A DNA stretch of 5,742 nucleotides from GCA-2687515 sp963582805 (GTDB taxonomy: Bacteria > Pseudomonadota > Alphaproteobacteria > Rhodospirillales > UBA2165), in contig CAUZTZ010000289.1 of NCBI GenBank assembly GCA_963582805.1, positions 1 through 5,742 on the forward strand, written 5' to 3'. Position numbers and translations under genes: made by a program. Positions 1 to 5,686 of the stretch are shown piece by piece. The notes under the pieces were generated by a model. It was not told the DNA's origin. It did not search any database and worked only from the letters and a program-made list of their open reading frames with translations. The stretch's first letter is position 1; each line of letters begins with the position of its first letter.

Positions 1-264
1 TTCGAGCAAAAATTCAAGCGCCCGGTAGACCGTCGGCGGCGCCGCCGAGCGATGCTCCCGCTTCAATTGGTCGAGCACGGCATAGGCGCCCACCGGGCGG
101 TGGCTCTGCCAGACCAGTTCCAGAACCCGGCGGCGCAAGGACGTCAGCCGAGCGCCCCCAGTCTGGCAAATCGTCTCGGCGGCGCTCAAGGCGTCTTCGA
201 CGCAATGATCATGATCGTGGCCTGGATTAAAACCGGCATTGTTAGCGCTGGAACGTCCTGGCAT
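1..264 (-). CDS. zur: Zur, Fur-family zinc uptake regulator (5' part, runs off the window)
   Basis: N-terminal 88 residues of a Fur-superfamily repressor; the C-terminal metal-binding and dimerisation half lies beyond base 1. The ATG at 264-262 has a strong ribosome binding site (AAGGAGG, complement of 270-276) five bases upstream, which fixes the start. Visible features are a His/Cys-rich start (HDHDHC at residues 16-21), then a winged-helix DNA-binding domain with the Fur-like segments RLTSLRRRVLELVW, HRPVGAYAVLDQLKRE and PPTVYRALEFLLE. The GAY...LL and PPTVYRAL wording is closer to Zur than to Fur or PerR, and the divergent znuA gene with a Zur-type operator in the shared spacer supports zinc specificity. 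Zur with bound zinc is known to repress zinc-uptake genes. Fur-family membership is essentially certain; the zinc assignment rests on motif wording and context, because the metal-ligand residues are mostly outside the window. Confidence 0.93.
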   Translation of the reverse strand, partial: MPGRSSANNAGFNPGHDHDHCVEDALSAAETICQTGGARLTSLRRRVLELVWQSHRPVGAYAVLDQLKREHRSAAPPTVYRALEFLLE

Positions 265-326
265 GTGGGCCTCCTTGGCTGGTGGGGATTGCAAAATTAT
301 TTTGATATAGTATTACCTTGTCCACA

Positions 327-345
327 GAATGTTATAATATAATGA
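327..345. promoter_or_regulatory. Zur operator (Zur box)
   Basis: The stretch AATGTTATAATATAATG contains a perfect odd palindrome, TTATA-A-TATAA (332-342, centre 337). Its left flank (GAATG) also resembles the alphaproteobacterial Zur box, roughly GAAATGTTATANTATAACATTTC; the right arm diverges after TATAA. It lies between divergent zur and znuA, 22 bases before the znuA ATG. Bound Zur would cover the likely znuA -10 element. The consensus is from family knowledge; the palindrome and position are seen directly. Confidence 0.8.
330..338 (+). promoter_or_regulatory. Extended -10 element of the znuA promoter, inside the Zur box
   Basis: TGTTATAAT is a perfect extended -10 (TGn followed by TATAAT). 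No good -35 is present at the usual distance (about 310-315 reads GTATTA), which an extended -10 can tolerate. Transcription would begin near 345, leaving a leader of only about 20 bases before the znuA ATG at 367. Complete overlap with the operator predicts simple steric repression. Inference from sequence only. Confidence 0.5.
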
Positions 346-366
346 AGTTTGCAAGCCAGCCCCGCC

Positions 367-1251
367 ATGTTCAAAAAAATAATGTTAACCGTCATATTGC
401 TGAACCTGGGCCTCGCGCCGCCTGCGGTTGCCGCGCCCAAGGTGCTGGCCAGCATTCTTCCCATCCAATCCCTCGCCGCCGGCGTGATGGCAGGGGTTGG
501 CCAGCCCCGGCTGCTTGTTCGCGGCCCGGCCTCGCCCCATGCCTACGCCATGCGCCCCTCCGATGCCCGCGCCTTGGCCGCCGCCGATTTGATTTTCTGG
601 ATCGGACCGGAGCTGGAAAACTTCCTGATCAAGCCGTTGTCGGCCCTGGCCCGCCGGGCGCGCATAATCCAATTGTCCAAATTGCCGGACGTTCGCCGCC
701 AAGCGCGTACCGCCGCCCACGGTCATGGCGGCGAGGATCCTCATATCTGGCTGGACCCGGACAATGCGGCGGTGATCGTTCGCCAGATGTCGCGCAGCCT
801 CCGGGAATTGGACGGCGAAAACAGCGCCATTTATCGCGCCAATAGCGCCGCCCTCCTGCGCCGCCTCAACGGGTTGAGCAAGCGTATTGAAAGCCAGCTT
901 GGCGACGTCAAGGACCGCCCGTTCGTGGTCCTGCACGATGCCTACCGGCATTTCGGGCAGCGCTTCGGGCTCTCCCAAGCGGGCGCGCTAAGCCTGAATG
1001 CGGAATTGCCGGTGGGCGCCAAGGGCCTCAGCGCCATCAAACGCATGATCGCTGCAAACAATGTGGTCTGCGTGTTCGGCGAAGCCCGCGCCGCGCCCGC
1101 TTCGCTCAACATCGCCGCCGAAGGCACCAGTGCCCGCACCGGCAGGCTTGGCGCCTTAGGGCTGGATATCGCGCCCGGCCCGGAAGCCTATTTCCAATTG
1201 CTGACAGGCTTGGCCGGGGAATTCCGGCGCTGCCTGGGCGGGCGCCAATAG
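367..1251 (+). CDS. znuA: ZnuA-family zinc-binding periplasmic protein
   Basis: Cluster A-I solute-binding protein of 294 residues that should capture Zn2+ in the periplasm. Residues 1-23 form a signal peptide (MFKKIM, hydrophobic core, AVAA before PKV). Zinc-ligand motifs of the family are present: SPHAYAMRPSDARAL (His58), DPHIWLDP (His126) and VLHDAYRHFG (His190). The His-rich loop before the second ligand is very short (HGHGGEDPH, 118-126). Cys235 (VVCVFGE) and Cys289 (FRRCL) match the disulfide pair of E. coli ZnuA. The C-terminal GTLDPLG-like segment reads GRLGALG, so the Asp is missing. An in-frame TTG at 349 is possible, but the ATG at 367 gives a standard signal peptide; no clear ribosome binding site is seen for either. 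It diverges from zur with a Zur box between them and is followed after 32 bases by a NicO-like membrane gene rather than znuB or znuC. Confidence 0.92.
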   Translation: MFKKIMLTVILLNLGLAPPAVAAPKVLASILPIQSLAAGVMAGVGQPRLLVRGPASPHAYAMRPSDARALAAADLIFWIGPELENFLIKPLSALARRARIIQLSKLPDVRRQARTAAHGHGGEDPHIWLDPDNAAVIVRQMSRSLRELDGENSAIYRANSAALLRRLNGLSKRIESQLGDVKDRPFVVLHDAYRHFGQRFGLSQAGALSLNAELPVGAKGLSAIKRMIAANNVVCVFGEARAAPASLNIAAEGTSARTGRLGALGLDIAPGPEAYFQLLTGLAGEFRRCLGGRQ

Positions 1252-1283
1252 ACGCGCCAATTGAAATTGTGTCATTCTTCGCC

Positions 1284-2153
1284 ATGCGGATTTTCCAGAC
1301 CTTCATCGTTGCGATGCTCGCCGTGCTTTTGAGCACCACCAGTGCCGCCGCCGCCGGCGATGGTAATTTTGCCGGCGCCGCCTTTGCCTCGCTGAGCGAT
1401 TGGCAGCGGGGTATTGTTCAGGAGATCGGCCGTATACTGATCCTGGTTCGCGATGGCGCCTCGTTGATCGCGCTCCTGTCTAGCGCCGCGCTGGCGTTTC
1501 TATACGGCATGCTCTCGGAGTTAAGCTCCGGCCACGCCAAGCTGGTGGCCACCGCCTATTTCGCCGGCCGCCCGGCCAAATTGACGCAAGGTTTCTGGTT
1601 GAGCTGCCAGATCGGCCTGGTCAATGCCGGCGCCGCCGCGCTTCTGGTGGGCAGCGCCGATATCGGCCTTCATCATTTGTTCGGCGGCACCCCGGCCCAT
1701 TCGATCTGGTTGCGGCTGGCCGCCTTCGCGGTGATCGGCGCCGCCGGATTTTTCTTTGCGCTGCACACGGTCCAAGTCAAATTGTCGAAAGAGGCCGAGG
1801 CGGTAGAAGCCGAAGACGCGCGCCTCGCGCTGTATTCCCATTTCGGCCTGATCGGCGCCATGGGGCTGATCCCCAAGGCCGGCGCGGTGCTGGTCCTGGT
1901 GTTCACCTTCGCCAACGATATTTACGGCGCCGGTTTTATATTGGCGGGCGCGGTCAGCGCCGGAATGGCGGCAACCGTGTTTATTTTCTCCGGCGCCGGC
2001 ATGGCCATCCGCCGCATCACATTGGCGTTCGCCGATGAGGGAACAACCGGAGCGGCATCCCTCGGCACCGGCCTCCGGTTTGTCGCGGCGCTGGCAATCC
2101 TCGTTGTCGCCATCAGTTTCAGCGCGCTGGTTCTGATGGATCGCTATAGTTGA
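1284..2153 (+). CDS. NicO/RcnA-type divalent metal transporter-like membrane protein
   Basis: Integral membrane protein of 289 residues. A cleavable-looking signal sequence (1-24, ending SAAAAG) is followed by an exported segment and six likely membrane helices near 58-77, 105-124, 141-160, 184-210, 216-240 and 264-285. The first helix and following loop (AFLYGMLSELSSGHAKLVAT, 71-90) match the NicO-family pattern YGxLHAxGPGHGKAVV, with the first signature His replaced by Ser78 and the second retained (His84). GLIPKAGAVLVLVFTFA (194-210) corresponds to the family's GLRPCPGA helix without the Cys. His130, His131 and His139 sit in a loop after helix 2. NicO proteins move Ni2+ or Co2+, inward or outward. 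Placement directly after znuA, in what looks like the same Zur-controlled unit, suggests zinc as substrate; that is inference. A GTG at 1269 would add five residues; neither start has a clear ribosome binding site, and ATG 1284 gives the cleaner signal peptide. Confidence 0.75.
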   Translation: MRIFQTFIVAMLAVLLSTTSAAAAGDGNFAGAAFASLSDWQRGIVQEIGRILILVRDGASLIALLSSAALAFLYGMLSELSSGHAKLVATAYFAGRPAKLTQGFWLSCQIGLVNAGAAALLVGSADIGLHHLFGGTPAHSIWLRLAAFAVIGAAGFFFALHTVQVKLSKEAEAVEAEDARLALYSHFGLIGAMGLIPKAGAVLVLVFTFANDIYGAGFILAGAVSAGMAATVFIFSGAGMAIRRITLAFADEGTTGAASLGTGLRFVAALAILVVAISFSALVLMDRYS

Positions 2154-2179
2154 CAGGGCCCGCCAGAAGACCGAATAAA
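2150..2179 (+). promoter_or_regulatory. Putative sigma70 promoter for hisI-modABC
   Basis: A perfect -35 hexamer TTGACA (2150-2155) overlaps the stop codon of the preceding transporter gene. It is followed after 18 bases by AATAAA (2174-2179, 4 of 6 matches to TATAAT). Transcription would start near 2186, about 20 bases before the hisI start. No Zur-box-like or ModE-box-like palindrome is visible here, and there is no clear intrinsic terminator before it, so read-through from znuA is also possible. Confidence 0.5.
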
Positions 2180-2190
2180 CTACCAATTGA

Positions 2191-2197
2191 TGAGGAG
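2191..2197 (+). promoter_or_regulatory. Ribosome binding site that fixes the hisI GTG start
   Basis: TGAGGAG lies eight bases before the GTG at 2206, the best ribosome binding site among the rightward genes. It supports this GTG over later in-frame starts. Confidence 0.8.
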
Positions 2198-2205
2198 TTT
2201 ACGCC

Positions 2206-2613
2206 GTGAAAGATGCATCGGCTGATACCATCGAAAAGATCATCGGCGGGCTGACATTCGATCAGGCCGGTCTAATCCCGTGCATCGCCCAGCAGTTCGA
2301 TAGCGGCGAAGTTTTGATGCTGGCCTGGATGAACCGGGACGCCATCGCAGCCAGCCTGACCGAGGGGCGCGCCGTCTACTGGTCCCGATCAAGGTCCGAA
2401 TTATGGCGCAAAGGCGAAACCTCCGGCCAAACCCAGGCCTTGAAGGAAATGCGCTGGGATTGCGATGCGGACACCATATTGTTGCTGGTCGACCAGGCCG
2501 GCGTCGCCTGCCACACCGGACGCAGGAACTGCTTTTTCAACGCCCTTCGCGACGGCGAGATCAAGGAAATCGCCGAAATCCAAATCGCACCCGGCGAATT
2601 GTATGGGAAATAA
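2206..2613 (+). CDS. hisI: Phosphoribosyl-AMP cyclohydrolase (HisI)
   Basis: Cytoplasmic enzyme of 135 residues that hydrolyses the purine ring of 1-(5-phosphoribosyl)-AMP, the third step of histidine biosynthesis. It is the stand-alone cyclohydrolase form, without the HisE pyrophosphohydrolase domain fused in enterobacteria. Diagnostic motifs are VLMLAWMNRDA (36-46), YWSRSRSELWRKGETSG (58-74), DCDADT (85-90) and ACHTGRRNCF (101-110). The zinc ligands Cys86, Cys102 and Cys109 have the same 16- and 7-residue spacing as in the archaeal enzyme of known structure, and Asp85, Asp87 and Asp89 form the Mg2+ site. The start is GTG with a strong ribosome binding site. The stop lies 11 bases inside modA, so the two are probably translationally coupled. 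No other his genes are visible. HisI needs zinc, which may or may not be meaningful next to zinc-uptake genes. Confidence 0.96.
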   Translation: MKDASADTIEKIIGGLTFDQAGLIPCIAQQFDSGEVLMLAWMNRDAIAASLTEGRAVYWSRSRSELWRKGETSGQTQALKEMRWDCDADTILLLVDQAGVACHTGRRNCFFNALRDGEIKEIAEIQIAPGELYGK

Positions 2614-3379
2614 GGGCGTGCGACGCGCAGCCATGGCCCTCGCCATTCTTCTGCTGACCTGGCTGGCGCCAACCGCGGCCCGGGCCGAGCGCGTGCTGGT
2701 GTTCGCCGCCGCCAGCCTGAATGCGCCTCTTGCAGAGATCGCCCGCGCCCATGAACGCAAGACCGGCAACCGGGTGCGCATCTCCTTTGCCGCCTCCTCT
2801 GGCCTGGCCCGCCAGATCGATAACGGCGCGCCGGCCGATCTTTATGTGTCGGCCAATATGGTCTGGATCAACTGGCTGCAAGCACGTGGCAAGATCATCG
2901 TAGCCAGCAAGTCCACCCTTGCCGGCAACCGGCTGGTGATGATCGCGCCCAAGGGCTCGGCAACCGCAATGGACAACTTTTCAGGCCCTGCCGTGATGCG
3001 CCTATTAAAAGGCCAGCGCCTGGCGATCGCCGATCCGGGGCACGTGCCGGCGGGCATTTATGCGCGCCAAGCCTTGAGCGCGCTTGGAAGCTGGCGGCTG
3101 ATATCCAAGCACTTGGCGCCGTCGGTCAATGTCCGCGCCGCTCTCGCCCTGGTGGAGCGCGGCGCGGCGCCGCTTGGCATCGTCTATGCGTCGGACGCCT
3201 TCAACAACGAAGCAGTGGACGTCATCCACCGCTTTGCAAGCGCCAGCCATATGCCGATCCAATATATTGCGGCGGCGGTTGCCGGCAATGGCGGGCGCGC
3301 GGCGGACGACTTTCTGTCCGAATTGACTAACGGAAGATCGAAGCAAGTGTTCAAAAAATACCATTTCAGCCGGGATTGA
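2603..3379 (+). CDS. modA: ModA, molybdate-binding periplasmic protein
   Basis: Periplasmic substrate-binding component of the molybdate ABC importer, 258 residues, close to the 257 of E. coli ModA. Residues 1-28 are a signal peptide (VRRAAMALAILLL core, likely cleavage after ARA before ERV). Family motifs are VFAAASLNAPL (33-43), SFAASSGLARQI (61-72), GAPADLYVSA (75-84), DPGHVPAGIYARQAL (144-158) and LALVERGAAPLGIVYASDA (181-199). Aligning by eye to E. coli ModA, all five oxyanion contacts are kept: Ser38, Ser65, Ala150, Val177 and Tyr195. The ATG at 2603 lies inside the end of hisI; a GTG at 2618 and an ATG at 2633 are alternatives, but the first gives a complete signal-peptide n-region. 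No separate ribosome binding site is convincing, in keeping with coupling to hisI. Molybdate versus tungstate cannot be told from sequence. Confidence 0.95.
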   Translation: MGNKGVRRAAMALAILLLTWLAPTAARAERVLVFAAASLNAPLAEIARAHERKTGNRVRISFAASSGLARQIDNGAPADLYVSANMVWINWLQARGKIIVASKSTLAGNRLVMIAPKGSATAMDNFSGPAVMRLLKGQRLAIADPGHVPAGIYARQALSALGSWRLISKHLAPSVNVRAALALVERGAAPLGIVYASDAFNNEAVDVIHRFASASHMPIQYIAAAVAGNGGRAADDFLSELTNGRSKQVFKKYHFSRD

Positions 3380-3383
3380 ACCC

Positions 3384-4070
3384 ATGTGGGCGTTGAGCGC
3401 AATAGAAACCGAAGCAATCGGGCTAAGCCTGAAGGTGGCGTTTTGGGCGGTTCTGGTCAGCCTTCCCCTTGGCGTTTTCGCCGCTTGGGTTTTGGCGCGG
3501 CGGCGCTTCTATGGCCACGCATTGCTCAACGGCATCATCCATTTGCCATTGGTCTTGCCGCCGGTAGTGCTCGGCTACTTGTTGCTGGTCTTGCTGGGCC
3601 GGCAAGGACCGCTCGGCGCATTATTGTTCGACACTTTTGGGATTACGGTCGCCTTCACCTGGAAGGGCGCCGCCATTGCATCGGGCGTGATGGCCTTTCC
3701 GTTGCTGGTGCGGGCTATCCGCTTGTCTTACGAAAACGTGGACGAGCGGCTGGAAGCGGCGGCCCGAACCCTTGGCGCCGGGCGCATAAAGGTGTTCCGG
3801 ACCATCACCCTGCCCTTGATCGCACCCGGCATCCTGGCCGGCGCCATCCTGGCCTTCGCCCGCAGCCTTGGCGAGTTCGGCGCGACCATCACGTTCGTCT
3901 CTAACATACCCGGCGAAACCCGCACCCTGCCGCTGGCCATATTCTCCGCAGTGCAGTCGCCGGGCGGAGAAGACGCCGCCATTCGCCTGGTGGTGATCTC
4001 GGCGGCGATCGCGCTGGCGGCGCTGATCGCCTCCGAATTCCTCGCCCGCCGCTTGGGGCCGAAAGGTTAG
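3384..4070 (+). CDS. modB: ModB, molybdate ABC transporter permease
   Basis: Inner-membrane channel subunit, 228 residues, matching the usual ModB length (229 in E. coli). About five or six hydrophobic helices are visible, for example near 12-36, 48-71, 92-112, 141-159 and 197-220. The cytoplasmic EAA coupling loop that contacts the ATPase is clear (ERLEAAARTLGAGRIKVFRT, 121-140, then ITLPLIAPGI). The ModB-typical stretches HLPLVLPPVVLGYLLL (53-68) and SLGEFGATITFVSNIPGETRT (161-181) follow. It starts four bases after modA and ends two bases before modC. A weak GGGA (3372-3375) eight bases before the ATG may serve as ribosome binding site. Confidence 0.96.
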   Translation: MWALSAIETEAIGLSLKVAFWAVLVSLPLGVFAAWVLARRRFYGHALLNGIIHLPLVLPPVVLGYLLLVLLGRQGPLGALLFDTFGITVAFTWKGAAIASGVMAFPLLVRAIRLSYENVDERLEAAARTLGAGRIKVFRTITLPLIAPGILAGAILAFARSLGEFGATITFVSNIPGETRTLPLAIFSAVQSPGGEDAAIRLVVISAAIALAALIASEFLARRLGPKG

Positions 4071-4072
4071 CC

Positions 4073-5173
4073 ATGTTGCAATTGGACATCCGCCACCGGA
4101 CCGGCGCGTTTATGCTCGACGCGGAGTTCGAGACCCCGTCGGGCACGATCACCGCCATCTTCGGCCAATCGGGGGCCGGCAAGACAACGCTGATCAACAT
4201 GATCGCCGGGCTCATCAAGCCAAGCGATGGCACCATCGTTTCCGATGGCCACACCCTGTTTCATTCCGAGAAATCCATCAATGTTGCCCCTGAGCGCAGG
4301 CGCATCGGCTATGTCTTCCAGGAAGGGCGGCTGTTTCCGCATATGGATGTGCGCCGCAACTTAGGCTATGGCCATCGCCAAAACGCGGTTCTCGGGTTCG
4401 CGCAGATTGTCGATCTTCTTGATCTGGGCGCCCTGCTGGAGCGCCGCCCGGCTACCCTGTCGGGCGGTGAGCGCCAGCGGGTCGCTATCGGGCGGGCGCT
4501 ATTGAGCAACCCCAACCTTTTGCTTATGGACGAGCCGTTGGCCTCCATCGACGTGCAGCGGCGCAGCGAGATTTTGCCGTTTATCGAACGCCTTCGCGAC
4601 GAGCTGGGGATGACCATTGTCTATGTCAGCCACGCCGTCGAGGAAGTCATCCGGCTGGCCGATACGATGGTTATTTTGTCCGGCGGTCAAGTTGCCGCAA
4701 CCGGCGGCGTCGAGGAATTGATGAGCCGCCTGGATCTGTTTCCGCTGACCGGGCGCTTCGAGGCGGGCGCCGTTCTGGCCGCCACCTGCCAAGGCTATGA
4801 CACCGAATACGGGCTGGCCGAATTGTCCTTTGCGGGCGGCACCCTCCGGGTGGCCGGGCCTGAGATGGACATCGGCGTCCAGGTCCGCGTGCATATCCGG
4901 GCGCGCGACGTCTCATTAATGCTGGGCCGCCCCGAAATGACCAGTGTGCTCAATGTATTCGAAGGCACCGTGGTGGAGATTGCCGAAACCGATAGCCCGC
5001 AAGTGGATGTACGCCTGGATATCGGCAGCCCGCTGATCGCCCGCATCACCAAAAAATCCATGCATGATCTGAATATTCGGATCGGCGTGACATTGCATGC
5101 CCTGGTCAAGGCGGTCGCCATCGACCGGCGCAGCCTCAAGGGAAGCACGGCATCAACATCGCCGCGAGACTAG
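4073..5173 (+). CDS. modC: ModC, molybdate ABC transporter ATP-binding protein
   Basis: ATPase subunit that powers molybdate import, 366 residues. The nucleotide-binding domain has Walker A GQSGAGKT (31-38), Q-loop Gln83 in YVFQEGRLFPH, signature LSGGERQ (129-135), Walker B LLLMDE (149-154) followed by PLASID, and switch His187 in VYVSHAVEEV. YVFQEGRLFPHM is typical of ModC. The C-terminal part (about 240-351) is the TOBE/Mop-like regulatory region: VRVHIRARDVSLMLGRPEMTS (271-291) and a following beta-rich segment to VKAVAID. In some ModC proteins this region binds oxyanion and trans-inhibits transport. The start has AAAGG (4062-4066) six bases upstream. The stop lies three bases from the 3' end of a convergent tRNA gene, leaving no room for a terminator before it. 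Confidence 0.97.
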   Translation: MLQLDIRHRTGAFMLDAEFETPSGTITAIFGQSGAGKTTLINMIAGLIKPSDGTIVSDGHTLFHSEKSINVAPERRRIGYVFQEGRLFPHMDVRRNLGYGHRQNAVLGFAQIVDLLDLGALLERRPATLSGGERQRVAIGRALLSNPNLLLMDEPLASIDVQRRSEILPFIERLRDELGMTIVYVSHAVEEVIRLADTMVILSGGQVAATGGVEELMSRLDLFPLTGRFEAGAVLAATCQGYDTEYGLAELSFAGGTLRVAGPEMDIGVQVRVHIRARDVSLMLGRPEMTSVLNVFEGTVVEIAETDSPQVDVRLDIGSPLIARITKKSMHDLNIRIGVTLHALVKAVAIDRRSLKGSTASTSPRD

Positions 5174-5176
5174 ATT

Positions 5177-5253
5177 TGGTGACCCCGGCAGGACTTGAAC
5201 CTGCAACATCCAGATTAGAAATCTGGTGCTCTATCCAGTTGAGCTACGGGGCC
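5177..5253 (-). tRNA. tRNA-Arg (anticodon UCU)
   Basis: A full cloverleaf of 77 bases including an encoded CCA (complement of 5177-5179). The acceptor stem pairs GGCCCCG with CGGGGTC, with one G-U pair at position 2-71; the D stem is GCTC/GAGC; the anticodon stem is CCAGA/TCTGG around loop TTTCTAA; the T stem is GCAGG/CCTGC around TTCAAGT. The anticodon TCT (complement of 5217-5219) reads AGA, an arginine codon rare in GC-rich genomes. Its 5' end is 19 bases downstream of the NDUFS4-like gene on the same strand, so it is probably processed from that transcript or driven by a promoter inside that gene. Its 3' end nearly touches the convergent modC stop codon. Confidence 0.97.
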
Positions 5254-5272
5254 GAAATGGCCGGCTGGCGCT

Positions 5273-5566
5273 TTATTCAACCCGCTCGAAGCGGAAATTG
5301 TCGGCATAGTTTTTTGGCCGCGGGCGTATCGGCTTCGGCTCGCGAAGCTGATAGCTGATACCGTTGCGCGCCGCAAATTCGATCGCCTGTTCCTTGGTAT
5401 CGAACTTGAGGCGCACCTGGCCTTGCATATCGCCGGACCCGGTCCATCCCATCAGCGCATCTGGGCGCTTAGCCTCGGCGGGCTCAAAATCGATGATCCA
5501 TTGTTGCGTATTGCCGCGCCCCGATTGCATGGCGGTTTTAGCCGGCTGGTAAATGCGTGCGTCCAT
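5273..5566 (-). CDS. NDUFS4-like accessory subunit of respiratory complex I
   Basis: Small protein of 97 residues of the ETC complex I / NDUFS4 family (mitochondrial 18-kDa accessory subunit), found in Alphaproteobacteria. It sits on the peripheral arm of NADH:ubiquinone oxidoreductase near the NADH-oxidising module and aids assembly and stability. Family segments are ARIYQPAKTAMQSGRGNTQQW (3-23), LMGWTGSGDM (38-47), VRLKFDTKEQAIEFAARNG (51-69) and KNYADNFRFERVE at the C-terminus (85-97). The ATG at 5566-5564 matches the family's usual M-x-ARIY start but has no clear ribosome binding site. The frame stays open upstream to 5630, and an ATT at 5605-5603 has a GAGGGAG sequence just before it. 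It is isolated from the nuo genes, as is usual, and lies just upstream of the tRNA gene. Confidence 0.9.
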   Translation of the reverse strand: MDARIYQPAKTAMQSGRGNTQQWIIDFEPAEAKRPDALMGWTGSGDMQGQVRLKFDTKEQAIEFAARNGISYQLREPKPIRPRPKNYADNFRFERVE

Positions 5567-5646
5567 GGGATTGCCCGGTACCTGTTGCGTATCCTTTCTA
5601 TCAATTACGCTCCCTCGGGTTAATTTTCAACAACCAAGGCACAGTA

Positions 5647-5660
5647 CCCGACTTAACGGG
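5647..5660. repeat. Short inverted repeat (4-bp arms, 6-base loop)
   Basis: CCCG-ACTTAA-CGGG can fold into a short hairpin. It is not followed by a T-run on either strand, so it does not look like an intrinsic terminator. It may be chance. Confidence 0.3.
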
Positions 5661-5686
5661 ATAAACACCTGAAGTGATTCATATTT

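Noticed and set aside
349..366. Upstream TTG start for znuA adding six residues
   Set aside because: It places QASPA before the Lys-rich n-region of the signal peptide, has no ribosome binding site, and would begin almost at the predicted transcription start.
385..978. Long leftward open frame opposite znuA (197 codons)
   Set aside because: No recognisable family, Arg/Gly/Gln-rich composition typical of an antisense shadow in GC-rich DNA; znuA on the other strand is clear.
1521..2186. Long leftward open frame opposite the NicO-like gene (221 codons)
   Set aside because: Low-complexity Gly/Gln/Arg-rich translation without domain motifs; it is the complement of a convincing membrane protein.
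2154..2205. Moco riboswitch, ModE site or Zur site before hisI
   Set aside because: The spacer is 52 bases, too short for a Moco riboswitch, and contains no palindrome resembling ModE or Zur boxes.
2465..2602. Extended modA start deep inside hisI
   Set aside because: The added residues are an out-of-frame translation of hisI and would bury the signal peptide; the ATG at 2603 gives normal ModA length.
5647..5660. Intrinsic terminator at the CCCG/CGGG hairpin
   Set aside because: Only four base pairs in the stem and no T-run on either strand.
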